Shown here one piece after another: positions 1 through 13,000 of a stretch of 64,000 bases of DNA. This stretch comes from Mnemiopsis leidyi (Eukaryota > Ctenophora > Tentaculata > Lobata > Bolinopsidae). Under the pieces are notes generated by a model, which saw only the letters and a program-made list of their open reading frames with translations, was not told where the DNA came from and ran no database searches. Each line of letters opens with the position of its first letter. Positions within the stretch are counted from its first letter, which is position 1. The stretch lies in assembly GCA_000226015.1 (NCBI GenBank), contig JH154895.1:74952-138951 (forward strand). Reading direction: 5' to 3'. Both the position numbers and the translations under genes were made by a program.

Positions 1-675
1 GAATCCTCCTACCCTTCAACCAATTAATCCTTCCTTATTTTTGCAATCAAGATTGATTTACCATTTTTTTTCTTCAATCGATAGACTCAAACGTTTCTTA
101 ACGTGCCGGTCCGGCCAACAAGTCGTATCGTATTTCTCATTTATCTATCTTGAAACGTTAACACCCAGACTTATGTTTTCTTTTGCTGTTTGGCAAGTTT
201 GGAATGAACAAACTCATACATACTGATCTTACTTTTGCCTGCTAAGACGGTCGTTCTTCAGTGTGTGTCATAAAGGGCACCTCAGGATTGTCAAGAAGTT
301 TGGTGTACACGTTATATTCTTTTACTACCTTTTGATATAATCAGTCATATACAGGGTGGTTAAAAAACTTCTGGTCGTGTTTCATTTCTATAACTTCACC
401 TCTGATCGATAACTTATTAGCTTGAAACTTACATGGAAGATTGACTTTAAGCATAGAAACAATCGAGCTAATTTGTCATGAAATCTCGTTTTAAGCAAAA
501 ATGTTAATCAGAAGAGGATCTATAAATTGGTACCTTGATGATAAAATCAAGTATTAGTACATTGAGCTGAAAAATTGTATACGCAATATCTGTTGGCCAA
601 ATTTTAGTTTGGCATTAATCCTTTCAACAACTATAGATTTAAGATATCGAAGAAAAGACCCTTGACCCTTAAACA
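1..675. other. Upstream flank of first oxidase gene
   Basis: No coding exon or RNA gene is recognisable on either strand. The stretch is AT-rich and ends at a good start context (AAACAATGG) at 676. It may hold the promoter of the plus-strand oxidase gene; no TATA-like element is clear enough to call. If the minus-strand Ig gene runs on past 6851, its remaining exons could lie here or outside the window, but none is visible. Confidence 0.5.
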
Positions 676-2756
676 ATGGAATTCGCAGCTAAAAGTCAGG
701 TTAGATCTAAATAGTGTGCATTATTTACAAAATATTTATAATGCGCATTACTCATTAGTTAGACGAACACGCTAGTCCAAAAAATTCTTATACTATGAAA
801 AACATTTCAGCAAAAATTCTTATACCATGAAAAACATTTCAGCAAAAATTTTTATACTATGAAAAACATTTCAGCAAAAATTCTTATACTATGAAAAACA
901 TTTCAGCAAAAATTCTTATACTATGAAAAACATTTCAGCAAAAAAACCCGGCAAGTGCGAAGTGGGATGTGGTGATAGTTGGAGGGGGAATATCCGGGCT
1001 CTATTGCGCAATGAAGCTGATGGAGAAGCCAGACATTCTAGCAGACCGAGGTATACAGAGCATTGTCATCATGGAGAAGGCGGACAGGTGGGGTGGGCGC
1101 CTGGACACAGACATAGTGAAGATGGAACCTTCAGATGGTGAAGACAAGAAAGTTATAAAGGAAGAAGAGGGTGCAATGCGCTTTACATACCACCCGGATC
1201 CTGCCAGCAACCCAAAATCGAACATGCCACTTCTCTCCCAGCTGATTAGAGATCTTGAAATGGACGATGAAGTTGCACCTTTCTTTATGAATCCCCAACC
1301 GAAGAATCCACCACATCCGGCAAAAGTACCAAACTGCAACTCTCGTTACTTTGATGGGCAGCACTTCACCGAATGGTATGCCAATCAAAACCCAACTATG
1401 TGGAAAAACCTCTTTAATCTTGAGGGAAAAGAGGAATTCAAGTCTGCTGGTGAAATAGTCAAAGACATCTACCGACAGCTATTGGACCACAATAGATACA
1501 ACCTCTTCGCTCACTTTCCCCCGGAGAAGGCAGAAGTAATTTTCGCTCAGAAGGATAATGACCTCCTTCAAGAATATGAAAACATTGAATATTGGGAATT
1601 CTTCCGGAACCAGTTCACATGGAGTGTTGGAATGCAAGAGCTTCCACTACACGAATTCTCGATGCAGGCCTTGCTCGCTTCAATGGGATACTCCTACGGT
1701 TGTTGCATGATGATGATTCAGACACAAGGATTCCTGTGCGTGAGTCTGTCCGAGGGAAATGTGGGCTCTATAATGCAGGATTTGATCACATTTAATCTTA
1801 TCTGGGACAAACTGTTCCAATTTAAAAAAGGATGGACCTCATTAGTGAATAAGCTTATCAAACATATTAAGGAAACGAGTAAAAAACTCGGAATAGATCT
1901 TGAAATGCGATTAAATTGTGAGGTTATGATGATTGAAGATGACAAGTCCGGCGAATTTGAATTAACAGTAGAAGAACGCACAAAGGGTACGGACACATTC
2001 GATTGGGCAGCAAAGAATGTGGTCATGTCCTTGCCACCCAAAGCTGTTGAAGACATCATGAACCGGTCTAAAATGGCAGACAAAGAGATTTTGAAAATCT
2101 GCAGGTCCGTGGAAGGGATCCATTGTACCAAGATCAACCTCTACTTTGACGATGATTGGTGGAACCAAGACGGTGACACCCTGATGTTTGGACCCAACAT
2201 GACAAGTCTACCCTGCGGCTTTGTATACCCCTTCTACGGTAAATGTAAAGCAGCAGGATGCAAGGGATGCGAGAGATGCGATGATGATGATGCCTGCCCG
2301 GCGGCCTTGACGATCTACTGTGATATCAACAACGCTCAGTTCTGGAGCTCGCTACAAAGGTTGGGGCACAAGTTCCGGTCGCCACTTCAAGAGAAAAAAC
2401 AAAAACTTCTTCCAGCCTCGGAGCCGGTTGTTCTGGAGGCACTGAAGCAGTTCAGAAAAGTGTTTAACATTGAGAATATACCCCACCCTATACTAACTAG
2501 CTACAGAAGCTGGGATGGAAAAGACATGGCTAAGACCAATGACAATGATGGTGAGAAAGTGGAGTACGGATACGCCATCCACATGTGGGGCTTGGGGGTA
2601 GATGACCGGAAAATCGCAAAAAAGGTGGCCAAACCATTGAGAGGAAAAAATCTTTACTTGTGCAACGAAGCCTGGAGTGGTTACCAAGGATGGGTCGAAG
2701 GTTCGCTGATGTCTACTAATAATGCTGTAAAGAAGATGCTTGATTTAGAAGATTAA
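676..2756 (+). CDS. Flavin-dependent amine / L-amino-acid oxidase-like protein, paralog 1
   Basis: Two exons: 676-699 (MEFAAKSQ, donor CAG|GTTAGA) and 939-2756 (acceptor TTTCAG|CAA), joined in phase 0, giving 613 residues. The long frame has no ATG of its own before the dinucleotide-binding fold, so an upstream start exon is required, and the 676 exon fits in context and phase. The N-terminus has the FAD Rossmann motif VVIVGGGISG (residues 19-28), an acidic residue ending the second strand (E54) and the RWGGR motif (58-62) typical of the flavin amine oxidase family. The C-terminus has CNEAWSGYQGWVEGSL, the family's second flavin-contacting segment. A cysteine-rich insert (CKAAGCKGCERC) near two thirds of the length is unusual. 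Members of the family oxidatively deaminate amines or amino acids, releasing peroxide; the substrate here is unknown. No signal peptide is visible, so the product looks intracellular unless another first exon is used. An ATTAAA at 2968-2973 could be the poly(A) signal. The next gene is a tandem paralog. Confidence 0.85.
781..942 (+). repeat. Five copies of a 32-bp tandem repeat in intron 1 of the oxidase gene
   Basis: The unit TTCTTATACTATGAAAAACA plus TTTCAGCAAAAA recurs with exact 32-bp spacing (TTCTTA-type starts at 785, 817, 849, 881 and 913) with one or two substitutions. Every copy carries CATTTCAG, which reads as a 3' splice site. Only the last copy's AG (937-938) is followed by the oxidase frame. 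The ATG in each unit is not a usable start: the copy at 891 shares the oxidase frame but meets TGA at 924-926. Confidence 0.9.
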
Positions 2757-4133
2757 GATCTAAATACTAGAGTAGGAAACAAACAATAGATCATAAAAAA
2801 TTGAACAATAACGCTCAATTCGAAAGACATTTGCCATTACTTAAACAGAGAGGAAAAATGTATTGTTTTTCACAACAGATATGGTTTGTAAAAAAATTAA
2901 TTTTTTTTCTTTAATTGCCGCTCCTTGCAACAACTCATTACTCCATTATCCAAATTTTTATGACAATATTAAATGTAAACTTGATGAGAAACATATAACA
3001 GTACGCAATAGAAAATTAATAATCTTGTAATTTACTATGATTATGACTTTACCGCCATGATTAATAATTTCAGCTGAGCCAAGAATAATTCATCTTGTTC
3101 TTTAAAATGATATTCTTACTACGAGCGGCTTCCAGCGGGAATAACTTTAATGATTTTACTTATGAATATTTAACCCTTCTGTGAACGATCAGATATCGCT
3201 ATCATGATTTAGTACTCAGTGCATCGCTTCTCAAGAACAGTATAACTACTACTATCATCTTATTATGCAAGAGCTTCATGAGATAACGGCATCGGGAACG
3301 AAAGTTAGGTTACCTAATGCCGCAGCCAAACTTAAGATAACAACTTCGGAAATTTGCTGTTGAGTACCTTATTATCAAAGTCCTGCGTGATCTTTCAAAT
3401 CCTACGGAAAGATTGCAGGAGGTATAGTCCACTATAGCGTGTTAGGCTTTGGTACTGCTGTTTAAATTCCCTGCAGTACGGCCCACATATTTTTCATTTG
3501 TATCAAAATGTGTCTATGATTCATCTGTATAATTTACAATTCAAACGATGTGGTTTAATAGTTTAGTACACTGTGCCCGCTATTAATCGTATCAAGTGGA
3601 CTCACGCTAGATTTTCATGTTGATCCCATATACCCTATTACTCTAATAATCAAATATCAGCATTTTATAATCTCAGCAGCGTCGATAACACTAATCAAGA
3701 CCTGTTAAATACTGACGAGATGATATCTGTCTAACGTTCTTTGAGCCGCGTGAGTCAGGAGTAACTGCGACAAGCTAAATAAGCTTCAGTAAGCTTGATA
3801 AGGTTCGAATGAAAATTAAAAAAACTTCTGATCCACCATTCCACCGTACTTCATAGACGGCCATTGCAATTTCGTCTTACCCAAGGCTTTTATGCTTACT
3901 TCTTTAATATCATTTGCATAAAGCTATGAGAATTGTTTAAATTATCAGTAGGACATGGTGAGCATTGTCTATTTTGAGATGTTTTTGACCACTTTGGTAA
4001 CCATCTAATTTTCGTTATACGTGAGTATGAAAAAGTAGATTTTCGTTTAAACACTGAAAACGCGAACTACACTAGTAGCCTTATAACTTTTCGACATTTT
4101 GGGTAAAAGAAGAAGAAAGCTGTAGATACAACG
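2757..4133. other. Intergenic region between the two oxidase genes
   Basis: AT-rich sequence without a recognisable exon, RNA gene or repeat family. It must hold the 3' end of paralog 1 and the promoter of paralog 2. I found no minus-strand Ig-like exon in it. Confidence 0.5.
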
Positions 4134-6334
4134 ATGGAAGAGAAGGTAAGTACCTTACACGGAGCCCTAGTAATTTAAGGGGGAATTAAAGAAATCATAA
4201 GTTTATGCCGCGCTTGACTTTACTGAACAAGTTCTTAACGTAACTTGATACCTTTGACATCAAATCACATTACAATAGGAAATATGGATAATCTTTACCG
4301 TTCTTCCTAGCCAGATTAAGGAATTTTTCAATTCTCCCTTATGAATTTTATTGACTTATAAAGAATAAAGATGTATGATTTTTAAAAACCCTTGTGACCA
4401 GGACCAGTGCAAAAATATTGGGATTATTTTTTTACAAACAATAATTATCATTATTGCCTTGCCAAATAAATTGATTACAAGATAATTCACACCCTCAGTT
4501 TCGAGAAACTGGTAAGGAATCGGACATACGCGACGTCGTTATTGTCGGAGGTGGCATATCTGGACTCTACTGTGCGAAGAAAATAATTGAGCAGAAAAAG
4601 CCAGGGGACAATATAAACAGCATCACCATCTTAGAAAGGTCAGGTAGATGGGGCGGTAGACTTGACACGGATATCGTCACATCAGGAGAACATCGTGATA
4701 CTCAAATAAAGGAGGAAGAAGGAGCTATGAGATTCACTTACGATGATCCAGACAGTTACAACATAAAAGCATCGAATATGCCTCTTTTGTCAAGGCTGAT
4801 AAAAGATCTTAATATGGAAGACCAAGTCAAACCTTTCTACATGGCACCTCAAGAAATTCCTCCAAATTCTGATAAACTCCCAAATAATTGTAACGCTCGC
4901 TTCTATAATGGGCAGCATTTCACTGACTGGTATGCCAGTAAAAACCCTACCATGTGGAAAAACATATTCAATCTTGAGAGAAAAGAGGAATTCAAATCTG
5001 CTGGTGAAATAGTCAAAGACATCTACCGAAAGCTATTGGACCACAATAAGTCCATCCTTTATTCACATTGTGGCGAAACGATTGCTGATGTCATTATAGC
5101 ACAAGAGGACACGGGGCGTCTACAGGAATATCAAAACGCAGAGTTCTGGACCTTTTTCAGAAACCACTTCACCTGGAACGTAGGTATGCAATAGTATCCT
5201 CTAAACCAATTCTCAATGCAGGCTCTGTTGACCTCGATGGGATACTCTCATCAATGCTGCATGATGATGGTCCAAGCACAGGGGTTTTTGTTTGTGAGTC
5301 TTTCTGATGGAAATGTTGGGGCAATCCTACCAGAACTAATTACGTTTGACGTTATATGGAATAAGCTTTACCAATTTAAAAAAGGATGGACATCCCTAGT
5401 GGATAGGTTGGTAAAAGATCTTGCTAAATCATGCAAACTAAACAGAATAAATCTCGAAATGAAGACAAATTTTGAGGTACAAAGGTTAAACGAAAACAAC
5501 CAAGGGGGTTATACAATAATTGGCATAGAGGAGAATGAAAATATGGAAAGAACACAGAAACATAAACTCAAGGCTACCAACCTCGTGCTTGCAATACCAC
5601 CAAAAGCCACAGAAGACATTCTAAACAAATCAAAGAACTTCGCAAAGAATGAAGAACTAAAAGATGAAATCATGAAGATTTGCAACACCGTAAAGGGAAT
5701 CCATTTGACAAAGATAAACCTCTACTTTGAAGATGATTGGTGGAATCAAGACAAGGACATAAAGATGTATGGGCCCAGTATGACAAGTCTTCCCTGCGCT
5801 TTCATTTACCCCTTCTACGGTGAGTGCAAAGCAGCAGGGTGCAAGGGATGTGAGAAATGTGAAGACGTTCCCTGCCCGGCGGCCTTGACTATCTACTGTG
5901 ATGTCAACAACGCTCAATTCTGGAGCTCGCTACAAAGGTTGGGACACAAGTTTCATTCCCCTCTCCAAAAGGAGAACCCAAAGCTCCTTCCTGCATCAGA
6001 ATCTGTTGTTGCTGAGGCCATTAATCAGTTCAGGAAAATTTTCAGCATAAAGGATATTCCTCATCCGATACTTACTAGCTACAGAAGCTGGGATGGAAAA
6101 GACGAAACCGAAACCGACAGCGAGAAGGTTGAAGAACATGGATACGGTATCCATGTATGGGGTTTAGGGGTTGATGACAAGGCAGTCAGGAGGCAAGTAT
6201 CGCAGCCAGTGCCGGGGAGGAATCTATTCATGTGCAACGAAGCCTGGAGTGATTACCAAGGATGGGTCGAGGGCTCACTGAGTTCTACACAAGATGCGGT
6301 AAACCGTCTGCTGAAGCTTGAGACAGATGAATAA
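4134..6334 (+). pseudogene. Flavin amine oxidase-like paralog 2, interrupted by one in-frame stop
   Basis: Two exons: 4134-4145 (MEEK, donor AAG|GTAAGT) and 4499-6334 (acceptor CTCAG|TTT), joined in phase 0. The reading frame is open over 615 residue positions except for TAG at 5192-5194. It keeps the Rossmann motif VVIVGGGISGLYC, the GRWGGRLDTD motif and the C-terminal CNEAWSDYQGWVEGSL. At the stop, paralog 1 reads MQELPLHEFSM where this copy reads MQ, stop, YPLNQFSM; a single base change from GAG would explain it. The frame resumes immediately and stays highly similar, with no indel, so decay (if any) is very recent. Alternatives are a polymorphic null allele, a sequencing error or stop readthrough. 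The predicted break would leave about 235 residues with the FAD fold but without the C-terminal flavin-contact segment. AATAAA at 6679-6684 is a possible poly(A) signal. Confidence 0.7.
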
Positions 6335-6850
6335 CTCAATGTTATGAGAGACTAGATAATACGAATGATTCAATGATATGAGTGACTTGTTAATATGATA
6401 AAGCATAAGCTCGTGAATTTTTACTTTAAAGGTGTGTACCACCATTTGGTGCGCAGATAGGTATATTACAAAGCGGCAGCTAGAGCCCTTCTTTATTCTT
6501 CTCATCTTATATTCTTATAAATGATGATTATCTTTAAATGGCATTATTCAACCTAGAAGAACATTTTTGCGATGTATTTTTACGAAATATGTTGCCCAAA
6601 AACATTAAAAGGGCCTTACGTAGAATAAAAAATGAACCAAGCACAATATTTTTGTTGTAGCTGAGTATTTATATTTTTAATAAATCTACTGATCTCAAAT
6701 CAACATCATATGCATAAAAAGCCAATAGTGAATGTAATATTGTTAATTAATGGTTTGTTACGATATAGTTTTTCATATTATTGACATTTTTCTCATCCCC
6801 GCAACTTTGCGAAGATTTTGACTTAAATACTCTCGATAGTAAAATCCTAC
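6335..6850. other. Gap between the converging oxidase and Ig genes
   Basis: AT-rich. The last Ig exon seen (ending 6851) leaves its intron in phase 0, so a second half-domain exon with a YxC motif should follow on the minus strand. I could not find one here. The 3' end of the Ig gene is therefore unresolved. Confidence 0.4.
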
Positions 6851-7017
6851 CTTGATGGTATAAGTGGAAGAAGTTGTAGATTCACAGGCGGAGCAGGTCG
6901 AAGGCCAGGTGTACGAGAAGGAGACAACCCTGCCAAGGTTCAAGCCAGACACAGCACACTCTAGGCTCACCTCACTCCCAACCTCTCTGTATCGACTCTC
7001 AGAGGCGAACAGGACAT
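6851..7017 (-). CDS. Ig domain D15, first-half exon
   Basis: Starts in phase 1 after CGCTAG and ends in phase 0 at AAG|GTAGGA. Contains the strand-B motif VSLECAVSG and SFSYTW, followed by an extra Cys pair (TCSAC) in the C-C' region. The second half is not visible downstream. Confidence 0.75.
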
Positions 7018-10000
7018 CTAGCGAGTGGGATTGGGTCATGAAACGTCAAATAATTGTTGAGCTGTCATTGAGTTAAAAATTTAAATGAAAAATGACTAAG
7101 AAATTGTAACAACTGTACCGTAGATGTCAAAATGGAGGTTGAAGTTTAAGTCGTACGATCCGCCGCCGGACTTGAAAGCCATTGTTCCAGTGACAGAGTC
7201 CAAGTCTGCTGTCCCCAGGTAAGTGAAGACGACGGTAGATTCACCGGAATCAGAGTTGTAGATGTCCGAATATACAACCCCACCTTCAATGTAAAATAGA
7301 TTAGGCATGTAATTTGTCAATACAAATCCAGAACTATTGAACGCAAAACAGTCAAATTTAAAAAACAAATTGAATTTTTCACTCTAACCTGTCCCGGTAG
7401 AGAGAGCGGTACCATCTTTAGACCACGTTACGATTGGCTGTAACGGAGGAGTGGATTTTGTTGTTACACTAAATGTGCTGGACTGTCCGGACCGGACAAA
7501 GAACTCCTCTTGGACGGACAGGGGGTCAACTGTAGGGAAGGAGATGTAAACTGGATAACAAGAGCAACAAAGAAAGTTAAATCAGAAATGGGACTGCAAG
7601 TTTGGTTACGTACATCTTGTTACAAGGAATACGCGATGGTTTAACTAAAATATCATGTTCACTCGAACTTTTTTTGCAACTGATGAGAACAATATTTTAC
7701 CTTCTATAACGATGAGGGAAGCAATCTTAACGTATGTGTTTCCACCATAAACAACAGTGCATCTGTAATCTACCGCTACTGATGTGTCTGCTGTGAAAAC
7801 GATGGATCCGAGCTGCTTTTCACCAACCGTTGTTAACCTAGAAGGGTTATATTCAGAAAATTTAGTTAAACATCACCCAATTTCAATAACAAGTTATCTT
7901 GAAGCTGTAAGCAATTGAGAATAGTTGATAAACAAGTAAACGTGAGAATTATTATTGCGAAATCATGAAATGATGTCGAACTAAATTTAAACAAAACTAA
8001 GTCATTAATAATGACGCACTGATTGACAGCAGTGATGAAAGTCCCTGTCTGAACTGCAGCCCAACTACCGTTTCTCTCAACTTCCAGCCCTAAACTGGTG
8101 ACTGTTTCAGGTCCGGTATAGACACAAGCTAAAGTCGCTTCTTCTCCTTTCTTCGCAATCGCACTCAGGAAATCAAGCGCTGAAATTCATATGCGTGATT
8201 TAAGGCAGAATAAATGTTTTGGTCTGAAGATATAAGGCGTAAGAAAATATATTTACCTTTGATTTTCTGACAGATATCACTGTTCTGCGATGCTATATAT
8301 ATATTTTAATGAATGCACCTATATTGCACGATCTTTAAAAATAGAGGGTCGTTTCCCGAGATCCAACAATAACAATACCTTTGACAGAAACAAGTGCAGG
8401 AGCAGAAGCTAGTAACAGTTTCCCTACAGAAGCTTCACATCTGTAACTACCCACCAGACCTGATAACAAATATAGAGATCAACTTAAAAATAAATTAATC
8501 GGACTATCTGAACGAAGTTTTATAGTTTGATACATACATGTCAAGTTCTTATAGTGGGTTCAAAATCTCGCCATCAGAAATGCAATTTTACACGAGAAAA
8601 ACATACTCGAGTCGGCGTTTGAGCTATTCAAGGTCGATGTGGTGACTTCCCCGACGAAAGAGTCTTGTTGAGAATAAACGTCCTTCCTGGCAGAGACGTC
8701 CACTTCGTCCTTCTTCCATGTCACCGATACTTGTGAGCTTCCAGAAATCTTACAAGAGAGCTCCAGGGTTTCTCCTCCTATCAGTTCTCGCGCAGTCGGG
8801 TCTTCTATGACCTCTGAGGATATGCAATGGTGACTACATGCGACACACTGATATAATCTAATCTTTGAGTGAAAGGTTTGGACAACAGCAAGTTGGTCAG
8901 TAGTCGCTTAACTCTTCACGTCTTGTCCAACTATTATGGTTTATGAACATCAAATGGCATATCTCGGTAACTGATGGCAAATAACAAGGTTTTTCTTCGG
9001 CCACCGTTTATTTCGATAACGTGAGAGGCTATTTTACTTACCAAAAACTATTGCTGAAACAGATGATTCCCGGTTGGTCACTAGCCACTCGTTAGATGTG
9101 ATAACACAAGTGTATGTTGAGTCAGCTGTATTGACAGCAGCTTTTACAGTTAGTGTTGTAGTTTGAGAGTTGGAACTGTAGATTCCCGCAGATACAACAT
9201 ACAAGTTGTCTTCTGACAAAGTTGTAACATCAGTTCCATCTTTTGTCCACACAACAGCATCAAGTTTCTTAGAAATTCCAGAAACGACACACGAAAGAGT
9301 TGCATCTTTTCCTTTTTCTACCTCCTGTGTTCCAGCTTCAATATCTGTAAATAATCATAAAAAGTTGTTTCGAGCAAATAATTCTGTTAATGGCGTTCAA
9401 AACTACCATTATTACCTCTACAGGGTATAATAAACTTTGTCAGGTATTCTGACATTTTAACAAGCTACTTAGTACTCACCAAGAGTAAGCAAGGTCAAAA
9501 TCATCTCTTCGAAGACCTCAGGAGAATTTACGGGATACAAGGAGGATTTTACTTTGCATTCATACTGGGAGCCAGATGGCAGAGCCGCCAGTTTGGCTGC
9601 TTTGATGGTTAGTGTAGATGCTTTATTGCCCGAAACAAATGTCCCTTGATCAATTACGTAATTATCTGTGTCAGAGTCAGATATTTCAATGCTGTCAGGT
9701 CCTATCCATCCTACTGGGGTGTCTTGTGATAACCCAGTAACAGTGCAAGTTATCATTTGATCAGTAGCGCTGGTGACAGAGGTATCCTCAAGTGTGACCT
9801 CTGTAGGGGAGAGAATATGTCAGTTTCACAAAGCATTCATCGATTACTTGATAACAACCAATTGTCCAGTCTCAATATCAAGATTAGAATTAGATTGAAG
9901 AAGAAGGCCATGGCTATTGGCTACTTTTCAAATTGACGCAATTTCATTCTATCCACTCACCAAACACGTTGAGTACAACAGCAGTTTCTCTATCAGTTTC

Positions 10001-13000
10001 CAACCACTCCTCTGACGTTACAACACAACTGTAACTAGAGTCAGCCGCGTTGGCAGCACGTGTAACCGTCAACTTTGTGGTCTGGGAGTTTCCCTCGAGA
10101 GTCCCTTCCTCTATGAAAAATCCGGACAGGGTTGCGACACTCACACCGTTCTTGGTCCATGAGACGGAGTCTAGTGGTTTTGTAAGACCACTTATGATGC
10201 AGGAAATCGTGGCGTCCGTCCCTTTTTCTACCTCCTTGCCGATAGCATCGATACCTGTCAGAGGTAGAATTTTAACATAGGCTGCAAATAGCCGATTGAT
10301 TGTAAATTTAGGAATTTTCGTCAGTTTTAACGGTTAAGGCGGTACGGCTAATCATTGAACATGACATATTTCTGTGATTGAATATCGTTGGGAAAGATTA
10401 ATAATTTATTTTCAAAATTTTCGGCTATAAGTTTTTCATTTCCAGAAAACTGCGCATTTGACCTTTTTCGCAAGCTGTCACACTCATCTTGATCATCGCA
10501 TGCATAATACATGCAACGTAAATTACACTCAAGTCATATATCATGATACCATACATACGCATTCTGGGACTTTTGGATCAGTTTCGTTGACTTCAGTTAG
10601 CATACTCATATGCTTAAAATGGAATGCAAAATCTCCCAAAAAATTCTTGTTGAAGTCAATTTAATCTTTTACCATTGTTCACTTATCAACACCATTGCAA
10701 CAGCAATATCAAAGCAACTACCAAGTACCAAGTACCATCAAGATAAAAATGAAACTTACCAAAGGAGAGTTTAGTGAGGGACATCTCTTCCACCACGGCA
10801 GGAGAGTAGGTGGGATAGGCTGATGACTTGACTTGACACTTGTAAGTTGACGAGGTTGGCAGGGATGCTAGTTTACCTACTTTGATAGTCAGGAGAGAGT
10901 ACGTGGATCCAAACAAGTAAAACCCTGGTTCGATAACGTATTCAGTGGTGTCTTGAGCAGATATTTCGATGTTGTCTGGACCGATCCATACAATTGAAGT
11001 GTCATCAGATAGTCCAGAAATTTGGCAATTCAGAGTGTAGTTCGATGTTGGAACAATCAAGGCGTCCTCGAGCGTGATGTCTAAGGAGAAAATTTTGATA
11101 TTTAGTGAAACAAGTATCATACTATGGCAATTGGCAATCTTTTCTAGGGATTTTCAGATGAAGAACTTTGCAACTGCAGGTATGGAAGTAGAAATAGGCT
11201 TACCAAACACGTTCAGCACAACAGATGTTTCCTTGTCTGTTTCTAGCCACTCATTTGATGTGATAACACAAGTGTATGTTGAGTCAGCTGTATTGACAGC
11301 AGCTTTTACAGTCAGTGTTGTAGTCTGAGAGTTAGAACTGTAAGTTCCTGCTGATACAACATACGAGTTGTCTTCTGTCAAAGTAGTAACATCCGTTCCA
11401 TCTTTAGTCCAAAAAACTGCATCCAATCGTTTACTGATCCCAGAAACGAGACAAGAGATTTTGGCATCTGTTTCAGATTCAACTTCTTTGTTTGTTGGGA
11501 CAACATCTGGAATACACAAGAATATTTAACTGCTGAAAAATCCTCAAAATAACAATCAAACAATACTTTCTTAGTATGCATATTAAACAAAACTGTCCCA
11601 TGAAAAAACTTTAAAGTGTTTGGTAGAGAGCCACTGACCTAGAGTTAGCAGAGTCAGCGTCATCTCCTTCACCACATCCGGAGAATCATCAGGATACTGA
11701 GCAGACTTGAGTTTACATTTGAACACATCTCCGGAAGATAAAACAGCTAACTTGGCTGTCTTGATCGTCAGTGTTGAGGCTTTGCTGCCAAAAGCAAAGC
11801 TCTCTTGATCAATGACGTAGTTGTTTGTGTCGGAATCGGAAATTTCGATGTTGTCAGGGTTTATCCAAGCTACAGGAGTAGTTACAGACAACCCAGTTAT
11901 GGTACAGGTAAGAATCTGGTCAACTGCTGTTGTAACAGCTCTGTCTATGAATGTAACAGCTGTGGAGTTTTTATGGTAAGAAACTCGTGGACGAAAACTT
12001 GATGGTGATATAAGTTAGCAAATATTAGTACACAAATTTCGATATGGAATTCGTACTTTTACTAATAGAAAATGTTAAAATAAAATTTAAATTGAAATAT
12101 TAGAAAGAAATCTTAATTTCAGACTTACAGAATACATTTAGCGTCACTATCGTTCCTTTGTCAGTCACTTGGTGTTCATTCGATGTAATGACACAAGTGT
12201 ATTTTGAGTCAGCTGTATTAACCTCAGCTTTCACAGTAAGTGTAGTAGTCTGAGAGTTAGAACCGTAAGTTCCTGCTGATACAACATATGAGTTGTCTTC
12301 AGTCAAAGTTGTAACATCGGTTCCATCCTTCGTCCAAAGAACAGCGTCCAGTTGTTGAGTTATTCCAGTAACAACGCAAGATACTGTTGCTTCGGTAGAA
12401 ATCTCGACCTCCTTGTTGATTGGCTGCACTCCTGAAATGGAAACAACAGTCATTAAATGACTTATTGATTAACCTAGAAGTTCCAAACAGTCCTTTTTAG
12501 GCAAAGCTGCACCTCGACAATGAAAGAACCAATCTATTAATATATACTATTTTATTCTTATATCATGCATTAAGAACGAAATAAATCTACAGAAAAGAAC
12601 CTAACGCACCTAACGTTCCAAGTAGCGTGAGGGTCATTTCATTGACCACCTCAGGAGAGAAAGTCGGGAAGAGAGCTGACTTTAGTTGACACTTGAAAAT
12701 GGAAGAGGAGGAAAGGCTCTGCAATTTGACTGTCTTGATTGTAAGAGTAGAAGATTTGGAACCCAACGAGTAAGACCCTTGATCAACAACATAGTTGCTT
12801 GTGTCAGAGTCAGAAATTTCGTTATTGTCAGGTCCTATCCAAGTTACTGGTGTATCTTGAGATAGACCAGATATCGTACAAGTCAGCTTTTGGTCAACGT
12901 CGGCTAAAACTGATCTGTCCTCAAACACAACATCTGAAATTTAGGTTATATAATTATAGATAGGGTTGCCCGGTATGAATACAAAAACCAAATAATAACT

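Noticed and set aside
781-942. CRISPR-like short repeat array
   Set aside because: The 32-bp units are directly adjacent with no spacers, in a eukaryotic intron.
923-1141. Plus-strand frame starting at the ATG in the last 32-bp repeat
   Set aside because: Different frame from the oxidase; shadow of the real exon.
9206-9430. Plus-strand frames opposite many A exons (for example SSVKVVTSVPSLVH types)
   Set aside because: They recur because the A exon core has an open antisense frame; no independent support for antisense genes.
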